This document shows positions 14,857 through 24,065 of a stretch of DNA of 44,275 nucleotides, in pieces. Under the pieces are notes generated by a model. That model was not told where the DNA came from. It worked only from the letters and a program-made list of their open reading frames with translations, and searched no databases. The first letter of the stretch is position 1, and each line of letters starts with the position of its first letter. Origin of the DNA: Collinsella sp. UBA6357 (GTDB lineage: Bacteria > Actinomycetota > Coriobacteriia > Coriobacteriales > Coriobacteriaceae); NCBI GenBank assembly GCA_002437815.1, contig DJRP01000001.1:1-44275 (forward strand). Direction: 5' to 3'. A program made the translations under genes and the position numbers.

Positions 14857-17844
14857 ATGTGGGATGATGCTGACGAAATCGACCGTTTGGGGCTCATGCC
14901 TCTGGGCGATAGCTTTATGGTGCAACGTACGCAGATGATTCGAGATTTGGTGCTGCAGGGCCGACGAGCCGGTATCGTGGTGATCTACGCGCCCGATGGT
15001 TTTGGCAAGACGGCGGTCATGCTGCAATATGTCGAGGAGGTCAGAAGCGATCCCACGCGTGGCGAGGTCAGGGTCATCGAGGCGGAACGAGCGGTGGCTC
15101 CGGAGCTCTATATGCAGCTCGAGGTGCTCACCGAGGAGCTTAGGGATAAGCCGCGGTCGTTGATCGCCATCGATAACGTCCCCGTTTTGGACGATGGCGA
15201 GACCGACGAGCTGATCTCACGCATCAGGATGCTCAGGGGCTGCGGGGTGGGCGTATTGCTAACCTGCAAGCCGGTCAGCGACAAGTTGATCTTGGGATTG
15301 GGCGACTCGGTCAAGGTAAATGCCCAAATGCTGCGCGTGCGTGCCCATGAGTTCTCGGATTGGGCCAAGACGCTCTCGATATCCACTTCGCTCGATATCT
15401 ACGGACTCACGCAGGGCGTTCCCGAGTTGGTGTCGACGCTTCAAGCGAGCGCGAACTATCCGGGCGGGGCGGGGGAGCTGCTCGAGAAGGCCGTCGTCGA
15501 GATATACGGCGAGCTGTTGGCCGATCTTGCAGCGCATGGAGCTCCGGCGTTCTATAGCCTGGTGTGCCTCATGCTCTTGATGGGTCACGGTAACCTTTCC
15601 GATCTTGAGCGGTGCGGCGTTCGTGTCACGTCTGCCGAAAGAGCCAGCCTGGCGCGCGAGTACCCGGTGTTTGGCTACGAGCCGGCCGATGACAGCTTTT
15701 GTTGCCTGGGAAGAGATAACGACGCCCAGATGCGCATACGTCGGACCGTTTCCGGCATTCGGCCGGATCTGGTGCAGCGCGCCGCCCGAATCCAGATTCG
15801 CTCGGGGCGGTGTGACCGCGCGATGATGCTGATAGAGGAGCATTTGGGATATGAAGCGGCGATGGAACTCGTTGCGCAGTATGCTGCACCTCTTGTTCTC
15901 TCGGGACATGGAGCCGCTATCTGCCGCATCGCGACGGAAATGGCCGACCAGCTCGGGGAGCGCAAACTCGATGCGTCGGCGGCGCTGGGCGTCTATATGG
16001 CGGCGCTGACGGTGGGCAATATGAGGCTCGCCAAGCGCATGGGGGAGCTTCTCAAAGCATGCGAAGCCGCCCTGCCTCAGCAAATCGACCCTGAGACATG
16101 GAATGTCGCTCATGTGCTCTCGGATCTGTTGGTCATGGGCGTTCCTTCGCCGTTGCCGGCAATCAAGGTGGGGGCTGCGATAGAGCCCGGGCCGTTCGAT
16201 GAATTGCTGCGGATTCATCGCGATGCACGTCGCGACCTTATCGAGGGCAAGGGCTCCACCCGGCATCTAGCACATGCCCCGCATATATCGAGCTTTGAAG
16301 GCGCGGTGAACATCCCGTGGACCCTGGTCGAATGCGACAAGATGCTTGCCGAGGTTCTGGACGGCTCGCTGGTTGAGCTCGATGAACGCGATGAGCTTAT
16401 GTCGGGACAGCTTCCGGCGCTTGCGGAGCGGGGCTTGCGGCCGGTGGCCATGTGGACGAAGGCGGTGCTCGAGACGCGCAGGTTGCTCTGCGGGCTGCCT
16501 ATGACGGATGAGGAAGCCTTTTGCGAGGTGACTCGCTATGCGGTTCAGGCTCGCGATATCGCCTTGCAGTTCTTTTGCACGGTTATGGAGGGGTGGCAAT
16601 TTTTGGTCAAGGGCCAGCCCATCAATGCCAAGTTTCGGGCCGTGCAGGCCCTTAGGCTCGCCGGGGATCACGAGTCGTTTGTGCGCGATGTTGCATGTCT
16701 GCTCGAACGCGCTTCCGCGCTGCGTAACACATCGCTTGTTACGGTGCGCAACGAAGCCGATGTACTCGATCTGGAGCGTACGGGCATAAGCCCTTGCGAG
16801 GCTTGGGGCTGCGCGCTGCATCTCGCGTGCGCCGGTCACGATACCGATCTTGCGGCTTGGATGTCGCTCAACCGCGCCGTGTTGCTCACCCCGTCCTATC
16901 GTCTGTTCGCACGCCTGGCCATGCATTGTCTGGGAGAGAGCTCGGACCTGGTGCGCAGAAAGCTCCCCGCTCATTTGATTGCCCATTACGCGCTCAAAAA
17001 TGATGCCGAGGCACAGGGCGAGCGGTTGTTTGATGTGGAGCAGCCCACCGTCAACGACTTATCGACCCGGGTGGAGCTGCGTCTGTTTGGCGGCTTTAGG
17101 GCGGAGCGTGACGGCCAGCCGCTACCGGGCAAGGCATGGCGTCGGCGCAAGGCGGAGGTCCTGGCGGCCCGACTGGCGCTGGGGACGGATGCGCTGGTGG
17201 AACGCGAGATCCTTGAGCAGGAGCTGTGGCCGGAGGCCGATCCCCAATGCGCCCGAAACAACCTATATTCGATTATCTCGGCGCTCAGAAAGGCCCTGGG
17301 TCCCACGCCGGACGGGCATTCGTGCGTGATCGTGCGCCCCGAGGGATTAGGACTCAACGGCGATTACGTCTTTACCGATATCCATAGGTTCGATCAGATC
17401 TCGCGCGAGATACTGGTCAAGAAAAATGGGGCGAGCGGGCCGCATCTGGTGGAGCTCTGCCTTAAGCTCGAACAGGTCTATGTCGGTCCCCTGTATGCAC
17501 CTCCGGGTTGCGCTCCGGCTTGCTTTAAGCGCATGCGCCGTGTTTTGCAGTCCAAGTTCATCGACTGCATGATCAAGGGGAGCTTGGTCGCCATGGAGGA
17601 GAACGATCTGCAGTCAGCGGTGTGGCTGGCGGAATCGGGGCTGAGACAGGATGCGACGCGCGAGGATATGTTACGGACGGGCATGAGGGTCTATGACGTC
17701 GCAGGACGCCGCCGTGAGATCGTAGATCTCTATAGCGCTCATCTGGGCATGTTTAAAGGTCAGATCGGCGCGGTGCCCGAGCCCGAGACCCGTCGGCTCT
17801 ACGAGCGACTTGTCGAGGGACGCTATAGCGCTCTGCTGGGCTGA
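14857..17844 (+). CDS. Large ATPase regulator with C-terminal OmpR-type wHTH and BTAD domain (SARP/AfsR-like)
   Basis: 995 residues. The N-terminal ATPase has Walker A-like DGFGKTA (47-53) and a Walker B-like SLIAIDNVPV about 50 residues later; a long helical-repeat middle part (about 250-720) follows. From residue 739, VELRLFGGFRAERDGQPL begins a winged helix with WRRRKAEVLAARLAL and LWPEADPQCARNNLYSIISALRKAL. A bacterial transcriptional activation domain follows to the C-terminus (LLRTGMRVYDVAGRRREIVDLY-like helices). This is the STAND plus SARP layout, usually an ATP-gated activator. ATG 14857 has GAGGAGC upstream. No operon partner is present, so its target is unknown; SARP proteins bind short direct repeats about 11 bp apart. 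Confidence 0.82.
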   Translation: MWDDADEIDRLGLMPLGDSFMVQRTQMIRDLVLQGRRAGIVVIYAPDGFGKTAVMLQYVEEVRSDPTRGEVRVIEAERAVAPELYMQLEVLTEELRDKPRSLIAIDNVPVLDDGETDELISRIRMLRGCGVGVLLTCKPVSDKLILGLGDSVKVNAQMLRVRAHEFSDWAKTLSISTSLDIYGLTQGVPELVSTLQASANYPGGAGELLEKAVVEIYGELLADLAAHGAPAFYSLVCLMLLMGHGNLSDLERCGVRVTSAERASLAREYPVFGYEPADDSFCCLGRDNDAQMRIRRTVSGIRPDLVQRAARIQIRSGRCDRAMMLIEEHLGYEAAMELVAQYAAPLVLSGHGAAICRIATEMADQLGERKLDASAALGVYMAALTVGNMRLAKRMGELLKACEAALPQQIDPETWNVAHVLSDLLVMGVPSPLPAIKVGAAIEPGPFDELLRIHRDARRDLIEGKGSTRHLAHAPHISSFEGAVNIPWTLVECDKMLAEVLDGSLVELDERDELMSGQLPALAERGLRPVAMWTKAVLETRRLLCGLPMTDEEAFCEVTRYAVQARDIALQFFCTVMEGWQFLVKGQPINAKFRAVQALRLAGDHESFVRDVACLLERASALRNTSLVTVRNEADVLDLERTGISPCEAWGCALHLACAGHDTDLAAWMSLNRAVLLTPSYRLFARLAMHCLGESSDLVRRKLPAHLIAHYALKNDAEAQGERLFDVEQPTVNDLSTRVELRLFGGFRAERDGQPLPGKAWRRRKAEVLAARLALGTDALVEREILEQELWPEADPQCARNNLYSIISALRKALGPTPDGHSCVIVRPEGLGLNGDYVFTDIHRFDQISREILVKKNGASGPHLVELCLKLEQVYVGPLYAPPGCAPACFKRMRRVLQSKFIDCMIKGSLVAMEENDLQSAVWLAESGLRQDATREDMLRTGMRVYDVAGRRREIVDLYSAHLGMFKGQIGAVPEPETRRLYERLVEGRYSALLG

Positions 17845-17876
17845 GTTAAGGGACGCAGGCTTGGCAACGACGGGAT

Positions 17877-17909
17877 ACAAAAAGGCGCCGTGCGATATGC
17901 GCGGCGCCT
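17877..17909 (-). terminator. Terminator after yhbY
   Basis: On the minus strand AGGCGCCG-N11-CGGCGCCT followed by TTTTG. It lies between convergent genes and may serve both. Confidence 0.8.
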
Positions 17910-17943
17910 CGGTAGTCGTATCGACTGGGGTGAACCTTGAGGT

Positions 17944-18243
17944 TTAGACGAGCTTGATCTTCTCGACATCCTTACGCGAGGTCTCGCGATACAGCGAGAA
18001 CTTGCGGCCGATCACCTGCACGACCTCGGCGTGGCAGCGCTCGGCAAGCTCGTCGGCAGCCTCGCGAGCCGTAAGGCTGGAGCCATCGAGAACAGAGCAC
18101 TTGATGAGCTCGTGCTTCTCGAGATACTCGTTTGCCTGCTCGACGGTGCCGTCGTTGATATCTGCCTTGCCGACGATGATGACGGGGTTGAGGTGGTGCG
18201 CCAAGCTGCGCAGCTGCCTGATCTGACGTCCTGCCAGTGCCAT
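17944..18243 (-). CDS. yhbY: YhbY-family RNA-binding protein (CRM domain)
   Basis: 99 residues, one CRM/CRS1-YhbY domain. Seen: LAGRQIRQLRSLAHHLNPVI, the IVGKADINDGTV loop, ELIKCSVLDGSS and GRKFSLYRE near the end. It associates with pre-50S ribosomal particles in E. coli. It is monocistronic, with a strong terminator. Confidence 0.93.
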   Translation of the reverse strand: MALAGRQIRQLRSLAHHLNPVIIVGKADINDGTVEQANEYLEKHELIKCSVLDGSSLTAREAADELAERCHAEVVQVIGRKFSLYRETSRKDVEKIKLV

Positions 18244-18386
18244 TGCGGTTCTCGCTTTCTATAGATGCCCTGCGGGGCGGTGAAGATGGGTTAAGCTCAA
18301 CAACGATAAACCAGCCCGGCGGTGCGAATGGCGACGTTTGCGCAGTTCGCAAAGAATGCGGATAGCGCGTCGTGCGTTCACGGCGA

Positions 18387-19286
18387 TTATAGGCTAACGG
18401 GCTGCCATGAGATGAACGCCCAGCGCACCATGCGCACATGGTCGAGCATGTAGCGTCCCTGCGGTACGCCCTTGGAGCCGGGCTCGCCAGCGTGTGGATT
18501 CTCGACCATATGGGCGGAGATGTAGTTTCTGAGTGCATCGATCCTCTGCTCGTTACCGCCCTCGAGCATGCGGGAGAAATCGGCGACGCCGTCCTCGAGG
18601 GAGTCGAAGGTGTCGCGCCGAGGAGAATCGATGTAGCTCACCTGCGGCAAGGCGCCCATATGCACCAGGATGTTGAATGCGTAGACAAAATCATTACTCG
18701 CGGTGACGGAGGCGCCGATGGCGTTCATGACGTGCAGGTCGTAACGGGGACTGGAGTTGGCGATCATCGAGACGGCACAGCGTCTCCGTGCGCAGCGATC
18801 GAGTTTCTCGAGTGCGGCTTGCAGGTTGGCCGTGGCAACAGAGCGGCTCGCAAAAGCGACGTCGACGGCTTGGGGGAGCGGCCCTGCGAGGTTCCAATCA
18901 TCCTCCCAAGAAAGCTCCAGTGCGGTGATGCGATCCTCGAGTCCGTAATAATCGATACCGGCATCGAGCGTGCCGAGCATGGCGGGGGAGAAATCGGCCG
19001 CGATTACCCGGTGCCCGGCTTGAGCAAGGGGAATGGCGATCGACCCGGCCCCGCAACCCATATCGAGTACCGATTCGCCGGGCTCGAGTGCCAACAGATC
19101 GATGAAGTCACGCGCATAGGGGGCAGTCTCCTTGGGCCGAAAATGCCGTGCGCGGGCGTCCCAGCGATCAGGATCGTCGGCCCGACGACGCGCTGCCTGA
19201 AGCTCCATCCATTCCAGATTCCAGTCCGTCTCGACTAGCGTCGCGCGCGGGCTGTCTGCGCCCTCGTGTCCGCAAGAGGTGCTCAT
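18387..19286 (-). CDS. Class I SAM-dependent methyltransferase
   Basis: 299 residues. SAM-binding motif I VLDMGCGAGSIAIPLAQAG (about 73-91) is followed by an acidic strand VIAADFSPAML and an AFASRSV motif-IV region. The substrate cannot be told; the SAM domain resembles small-molecule and UbiE-type enzymes. The C-terminal part is unrecognised. ATG 19286 is preferred because GGGAGGGAG lies about 9 bases upstream and longer versions would overlap the antitoxin gene. It lies 25 bases behind the antitoxin on the same strand, so it may be transcribed from the old toxin-antitoxin promoter. Confidence 0.85.
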   Translation of the reverse strand: MSTSCGHEGADSPRATLVETDWNLEWMELQAARRRADDPDRWDARARHFRPKETAPYARDFIDLLALEPGESVLDMGCGAGSIAIPLAQAGHRVIAADFSPAMLGTLDAGIDYYGLEDRITALELSWEDDWNLAGPLPQAVDVAFASRSVATANLQAALEKLDRCARRRCAVSMIANSSPRYDLHVMNAIGASVTASNDFVYAFNILVHMGALPQVSYIDSPRRDTFDSLEDGVADFSRMLEGGNEQRIDALRNYISAHMVENPHAGEPGSKGVPQGRYMLDHVRMVRWAFISWQPVSL

Positions 19287-19311
19287 CACGCCGTGCTCCC
19301 TCCCATACAGA

Positions 19312-19584
19312 TTAAACAAAGCTGATTTTAAGCTGCTTGCCAAGTCCATGGGCGATTTTAAGGAGCGTCGTGAGCGAGGGGTTGCCGTTTCCGTTCTCGA
19401 TACGGCTGAGATTGCTCGGCTTCATACCACAGCGCTCCGCCAACTCTTTTTGGGAAAGGCCCTTTGCTTTTCTCGCCGCGATGATTTCCGCCATAAGTTG
19501 ACGTTCCGGTTCTTGGTCTTTCCATTCTTGGGCGAATACCGGGTCACGAAGGTTTTCGTTCAGATAGTTCCTGAAGTCACTCAT
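19312..19584 (-). CDS. HigA-type XRE antitoxin (surviving)
   Basis: 90 residues. The XRE helix-turn-helix spans about 30-85: IIAARKAKGLSQKELAERCG, then MKPSNLSRIENGNGNPSLTTL. This is the small antitoxin that normally follows a HigB/Gp49-type toxin. The toxin upstream is broken (see 19577-19769), so this gene is an orphan antitoxin or simple repressor. Its ATG overlaps the toxin's original stop (ATGAGTGA). Confidence 0.88.
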   Translation of the reverse strand: MSDFRNYLNENLRDPVFAQEWKDQEPERQLMAEIIAARKAKGLSQKELAERCGMKPSNLSRIENGNGNPSLTTLLKIAHGLGKQLKISFV

Positions 19585-19769
19585 GACGTTCGATCCAATC
19601 TTTCTTCAGACGCATTGCAAGTTCGAGTTCTTTTCTTGGAGTGCGCTGCGTCTTTTTCACAAATCCGTTCGTGAAGGACTTTTGCCCTCATCTTGATATC
19701 GAGGCTATCGAGGAACTCCTTGACAGGGCATCTTCCTCGGCTGTCTGAATAGAAGTCTACGTCAAACAT
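19577..19769 (-). pseudogene. Decayed HigB-type toxin (Gp49/RelE-like)
   Basis: The first ~32 codons read MFDVDFYSDSRGRCPVKEFL and on to MRAKVL, a clear HigB N-terminus. The next bases, read in another frame, give TNGFVKKTQRTPRKELELAM and then RLKKDWIERHE, a clear HigB C-terminus ending in TGA that overlaps the antitoxin start. About 45-50 middle codons, which hold the RelE-fold core with the catalytic residues, are missing, and the junction changes frame. The current frame gives a 62-residue scrambled product. The inactivation looks like a single out-of-frame deletion. Confidence 0.85.
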
Positions 19770-19779
19770 TGCCGTAACC

Positions 19780-19795
19780 TTATCATATATGATAA
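19780..19795. promoter_or_regulatory. Operator of the higBA locus
   Basis: Perfect 16-bp palindrome TTATCATATATGATAA just upstream of the toxin start, overlapping its ribosome site AAGG. Two TATACT -10 candidates lie upstream on the minus strand (19809-19819). Intact operator plus intact antitoxin implies ongoing repression. Confidence 0.7.
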
Positions 19796-19925
19796 CTGTT
19801 GCCCAGTGAGTATAGTATAGAATATATGTTCGTATTTCTACCTGCGATAACTCTGAATTCTCTGTGGGACAAGTAGAAGTTTGTCCACGCAAGATGCTAA
19901 GAAAGAGCTTTAGAAAAGGTCCCAA

Positions 19926-19958
19926 ATCAAAAAGGACTCCATCACAAGGTGGAGTCCT
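19926..19958 (-). terminator. Terminator after the UPF0210 gene
   Basis: Minus-strand stem AGGACTCCA/TGGAGTCCT (19933-19941 and 19950-19958) followed by TTTTTGATTT. Confidence 0.88.
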
Positions 19959-20012
19959 AACCATATTTTATTCAGTTGGAACGGTCCCGCCGACTGGTTG
20001 TTTGATGCTCTC

Positions 20013-21377
20013 CTAATTCTTAAGCGAGTTCAGCGGTGCCGGGAAGCGTCCGCCACGGTGGGCCAGCACGGTACCGGCGTTGGGGTTCACCGGCATGATG
20101 GGAGCGCGTCCAAACAGGCCGCCGTAGTTGACGTCCTCGCCCACGCCCTTGCCGATGGCGGGGATCACGCGCACGGCCGTGGTCTTGTTGTTGATGACGC
20201 CGATGGCCATCTCGTCGGCGATGATGCCGGCGATGGCCTCGACCGGGGTGTCGCCCGGAATGGCGATCATGTCCAGGCCGACCGAGCACACGCAGGTCAT
20301 GGCCTCGAGTTTCTCGATGGAAAGGGCGCCCGCCTCGACGGCGGCGATCATGCCGGCGTCCTCGGACACGGGGATGAAGGCGCCCGAGAGGCCGCCCACG
20401 CTCGAGCTTGCCATGACGCCGCCCTTCTTGACGGCATCGTTGAGCATGGCGAGCGCGCAGGTGGTGCCGGGGCCGCCGCAGGTGCCCACGCCGATGATCT
20501 CGAGGATACGCGCCACCGAGTCGCCGATGGCGGGGGTGGGGGCGAGCGACAGGTCGACGATGCCTTTCTCGACGCCTAGGCGTCGGGCGGCCTCGCGGCT
20601 CATGAGCTCGCCGGCACGGGTGATCTTGAAGGCCGTCTGCTTGATCTTCTCGGCTACCTCCATCATCGAGGCGGAGTCGGGGAGCTTCTCAAGGGCGGCG
20701 GCCATGACGCCGGGGCCCGAGACACCCACGTTGATCACGGCATCGGCTTCGCCCACGCCGTGCACGGCGCCGGCCATAAAGGGGGAGTCCTCGACCATGT
20801 TGGCAAAGCACACGAACTTGGAGGCGCCCACGGAATCCTGATCCGCGGTGAGCTTGGCGGCGTCGATGATGGTTTGCGCAGCCAAGAGCACGGCATCCAT
20901 GTTGATGCCGGCACGCAGACTTGCGACGTTGACGCTCGAGCAGACGCGGCTGGTGTCGGCAAGCGCCTGCGGAATGGACTGGATGACGCGGCGGTCGGCG
21001 TCGCCGATGCCCTTTTGCACCAGCGCGGAGAAGCCGCCCAGGTAGTCGATGCCCAACGTCTCGGCAGCGCGATCGAGGGCATGCGCGATGGGAGTGAGGT
21101 CCTCGTCCTTGCAGCATGCGGCAATCTGAGCCACGGGGGTGACCGAGACACGCTTGTTGACGATGGGGATACCGTACTCGCGCTCGAGGCTCTCGGCAGT
21201 CTCGACGAGATGCTCGGCGGTATGCGTCACGTGATCGTAGATTTTCGTGCACATGCGGTCGAGGTTCTCGTCACCGCAACCCATGAGCGAGATGCCCATC
21301 GTGATGGTCCTGATGTCGAGGTTCTGTTCCTCGACCATGCCGCGGGTCTCCGCGATTTCTGCCGGCGTAATCGCCAT
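20013..21377 (-). CDS. UPF0210 / PFL-family protein (DUF711)
   Basis: 454 residues, normal family length. Recognised from LDIRTITMGISLMGCGDENLDRMC, RVSVTPVAQIA, LGGFSALVQKGI, VNVGVSGPGVMAAAL, GTCGGPGTTCALAMLNDAVKKGG and the C-terminal NKTTAVRVIPAIGKGVGE. Biochemical function is not established; the family is often paired with an ACT-domain protein, which is not seen here. The start is ATG 21377 (MAITPAEI) with GGAG 6 bases upstream, rather than the ATG at 21422. Confidence 0.9.
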   Translation of the reverse strand: MAITPAEIAETRGMVEEQNLDIRTITMGISLMGCGDENLDRMCTKIYDHVTHTAEHLVETAESLEREYGIPIVNKRVSVTPVAQIAACCKDEDLTPIAHALDRAAETLGIDYLGGFSALVQKGIGDADRRVIQSIPQALADTSRVCSSVNVASLRAGINMDAVLLAAQTIIDAAKLTADQDSVGASKFVCFANMVEDSPFMAGAVHGVGEADAVINVGVSGPGVMAAALEKLPDSASMMEVAEKIKQTAFKITRAGELMSREAARRLGVEKGIVDLSLAPTPAIGDSVARILEIIGVGTCGGPGTTCALAMLNDAVKKGGVMASSSVGGLSGAFIPVSEDAGMIAAVEAGALSIEKLEAMTCVCSVGLDMIAIPGDTPVEAIAGIIADEMAIGVINNKTTAVRVIPAIGKGVGEDVNYGGLFGRAPIMPVNPNAGTVLAHRGGRFPAPLNSLKN

Positions 21378-21482
21378 CTGCGCGCTCCAATCTGTCTGGT
21401 TGAGCGAATGTTTCAACATCATAACGCGAAACGGGGACGCCCGGCGTTTACCGAGCGTCCCCGTAACAGCTTGGACTTCTAG

Positions 21483-24038
21483 CTAGCTTCCAAACACTTC
21501 CTCGGCGATGCGCGCGCTCTCGGCGGCGTCCTTGGCGTAATAGTCGGCGCCGATCTGCTCGGCGTATTCGGGCGTGAGCACGGCGCCGCCCACGATGATC
21601 TTGACGTCGGGAACCTCGGCATGAAGCAGCTTGATGGTCTCCTCCATGTTGGCGACGGTGGTGGTCATGAGCGCCGAGAGGCCCACAAGCTTGATATCGC
21701 GCTCGCGCACGGTTTCCAAGATCTCTTGAGGATCGACGTCGCGTCCCAGGTCAAACACGGTGTAGCCATAGTTATCGAGCAACATCTTGACGATGTTTTT
21801 GCCGATGTCGTGGATATCGCCCTTGACGGTGGCGATGCAGATCTTTCCCTTGTCGGCGATCTCGCCGGCGGGCATGAGACGCTTGATGGTGTCAAAGCCC
21901 GCGCGCGCCGCCTCGGCGGATGCCATAAGCTGCGGCAGGAAGAACTTGCCCTGGTCAAACAGGACGCCGACCTCGTCGAGCGCGGGGATAAAGTGCTCGT
22001 TGATGAGCACCATGGGGTCGGTGGTCGCCAGCAGCTGCTCGGTCACGTCGGCGATCTCGCCCTTGCGCCCGCTGATTACCAGGTGGCGGATGGGGTCGTC
22101 GTCGGCATTGTCGGAGCTTGCGGGCGCAGTCTGGTCGCTGCTGCCGCCGGCTTGAGCGAGCGCCGGATCCTTGGCGATCTTGTACGGGTCGGTCCAGGTG
22201 GCATAGCGCTCGATATAGGCCACCGATCCCTCGTCCTCGGCGTTGAGCACGCGGTAGCCGCGCACGACGTCCATAAAGCGCTCGGAGCCCGGGTTGATGA
22301 TGGGGGCGTCCAGGCCGGCGCCGAAGGCCGCGGCCAGAAACGTCGAGCCCAAAAGGGGGCGTGCCGGCAGGCCGAAGGATATGTTGGATACGCCGAGGGC
22401 GCATTTGACCCCCAGGCGCTCCTTGCACATCGTCACGGCGCGCAGGATCTCGATGACCTGCGCCTGGTTGGTGGACGCCGTCATGACGAGGCAGTCGATG
22501 AGGATGCGGTCGGGGCCGATCCCGTAGCGGGCCGCCTCGGCCACGATGCGCTCGGCGATGGCAAAGCGGGCCTCGGCGGTATCGGGGATGCCGCTCTCGT
22601 CGAGGGTGAGGCCGATGACGTTGGTGCCGTAATGGGCCACGAGCGGCAAGATCTCGTCCATGATCTCGCGCTTGCCGTTAACGGAGTTGATGATGGGCTT
22701 GCCGGCGTAACGGCGCGTGGCGGCCTCGACGGCGGTCGGGTCGGTCGAGTCGATCTGCAGGGGCAGCAGCGTGGAGCCCTGGAGCTGCTCGCAGGCGCGT
22801 TCGATCATCTTGACCTCATCGATCTCGGGCAGGCCGACGTTGACATCGAGAATGTCGGCACCCTGCTCCTGCTGACTGATGCCCTGGGATACCACGTAAT
22901 CGAGATCGCCGTCGCGCAGCGCCTGCTGCAGGCGTTTCTTGCCGGTTGGATTGATGCGCTCGCCGATGACGGCGATCTTGTGCCCGTCGCAGGGCAAGTC
23001 GACGACGGTCTGGGCGCTCGTGACCGAAAGGCTCGGGTTTTTGTGGCGCAGCTGTGGGGCCCGTCCGTCGATGAGCTTTTTGAGCTCGGCCATATGGGCG
23101 GGCGTGGTGCCGCAGCAGCCGCCCACGATGCCGACACCGTCACCGATCATGCCGGCGACCGCCTGCGCATACGCGGCGGGCTCGATGTCATAGACGGTGT
23201 TGCCCTCGTCGTCGACATGGGGAAGTCCCGCGTTGGCTTGGACCATGATGGGCTTATCGGTCACGTTGAGCATGCGTGCCGCCAGCCCGCGCAGCTCGGC
23301 GGGACCCTGGCTGCAGTTGATGCCGAGCACGTCGGCGCCGATGGCGTCGAGCGTGATAGCGGCGACCTCGGGACTTGTGCCCAAAAACGTGCGGCCGTCC
23401 TCCTCAAAGGTCATGGTTGCAAAAATGGGAAGATCCGAGTTTTCCTTGGCGGCGAGCACGGCTGCCTTGATCTCGGCCAGGTCGGTCATGGTCTCGATGA
23501 TAAAGAGATCCACGCCCGCGTTGACGCCGGCGCGCACCTCCTCGGCAAACAGATCGTAGGCCTCGTCGAAGCTCATGGTGCCCAGGGGGCGCAGCAGGGC
23601 ACCGATGGGACCCAGGTCGCCGGCGACGTAGCGGGCACCGGCCTGGCGCGCGCATGCCACGGCGGCGTCGAAGACGCGCGCGACCGTGGCCGCGCCGTCG
23701 AGTTTGTGGGCGTTGGCGCCAAAGGTGTTGGCGGTGATCACGTCGCAGCCCGCCTCGACGTATTGGCGCTGCACGCCGACGATCATGTCCGGATCCTCGA
23801 TGTTGAGCAGCTCGGGCAGCGCCCCCGTCTTCATGCCGGCGGCCTGCAGCATCGAGCCCATACCGCCGTCGAACAGCAGATGCCCCGTGCCCTCGATGGC
23901 GGCACGCAGGCGGTCGTCTTTGATGCGGAGGGTATCGAGCGTGCGCAGCTGGTATGTGTCGCCGGCGCGGCGGGCGGCGTCGACAGGGGCCGCGAGCGGG
24001 GCTCCCTTGGAGTCATGGGTGTTGAGTGGGGTGAACAT
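21483..24038 (-). CDS. metH: B12-dependent methionine synthase lacking the activation domain
   Basis: 851 residues from ATG 24038; a TTG at 24050 would add four, and neither has a good ribosome site. Domains in order: homocysteine S-methyltransferase with zinc Cys242 (GINCSQGP) and Cys308/Cys309 (GGCCGTTP); pterin/methyl-THF domain (AVIGERINPTGKKRLQQAL); B12 cap; cobalamin domain with KGDIHDIGKNIV (axial His near 742). It ends about 90 residues after that, so the SAM reactivation domain of the ~1230-residue E. coli protein is absent; the adjacent gene at 24066-24905 supplies it. It has a Gly/Asp/Ser-rich linker before the B12 cap (AQAGGSSDQTAPASSDNADD). Confidence 0.95.
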   Translation of the reverse strand: MFTPLNTHDSKGAPLAAPVDAARRAGDTYQLRTLDTLRIKDDRLRAAIEGTGHLLFDGGMGSMLQAAGMKTGALPELLNIEDPDMIVGVQRQYVEAGCDVITANTFGANAHKLDGAATVARVFDAAVACARQAGARYVAGDLGPIGALLRPLGTMSFDEAYDLFAEEVRAGVNAGVDLFIIETMTDLAEIKAAVLAAKENSDLPIFATMTFEEDGRTFLGTSPEVAAITLDAIGADVLGINCSQGPAELRGLAARMLNVTDKPIMVQANAGLPHVDDEGNTVYDIEPAAYAQAVAGMIGDGVGIVGGCCGTTPAHMAELKKLIDGRAPQLRHKNPSLSVTSAQTVVDLPCDGHKIAVIGERINPTGKKRLQQALRDGDLDYVVSQGISQQEQGADILDVNVGLPEIDEVKMIERACEQLQGSTLLPLQIDSTDPTAVEAATRRYAGKPIINSVNGKREIMDEILPLVAHYGTNVIGLTLDESGIPDTAEARFAIAERIVAEAARYGIGPDRILIDCLVMTASTNQAQVIEILRAVTMCKERLGVKCALGVSNISFGLPARPLLGSTFLAAAFGAGLDAPIINPGSERFMDVVRGYRVLNAEDEGSVAYIERYATWTDPYKIAKDPALAQAGGSSDQTAPASSDNADDDPIRHLVISGRKGEIADVTEQLLATTDPMVLINEHFIPALDEVGVLFDQGKFFLPQLMASAEAARAGFDTIKRLMPAGEIADKGKICIATVKGDIHDIGKNIVKMLLDNYGYTVFDLGRDVDPQEILETVRERDIKLVGLSALMTTTVANMEETIKLLHAEVPDVKIIVGGAVLTPEYAEQIGADYYAKDAAESARIAEEVFGS

Positions 24039-24065
24039 GGACGGGTCCAATCTTGTATCGACGTG

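Noticed and set aside
18337..18353. Terminator TTTGCG-CAGTT-CGCAAA after the methyltransferase
   Set aside because: Stem is only 6 bp and no T-run follows on the minus strand.
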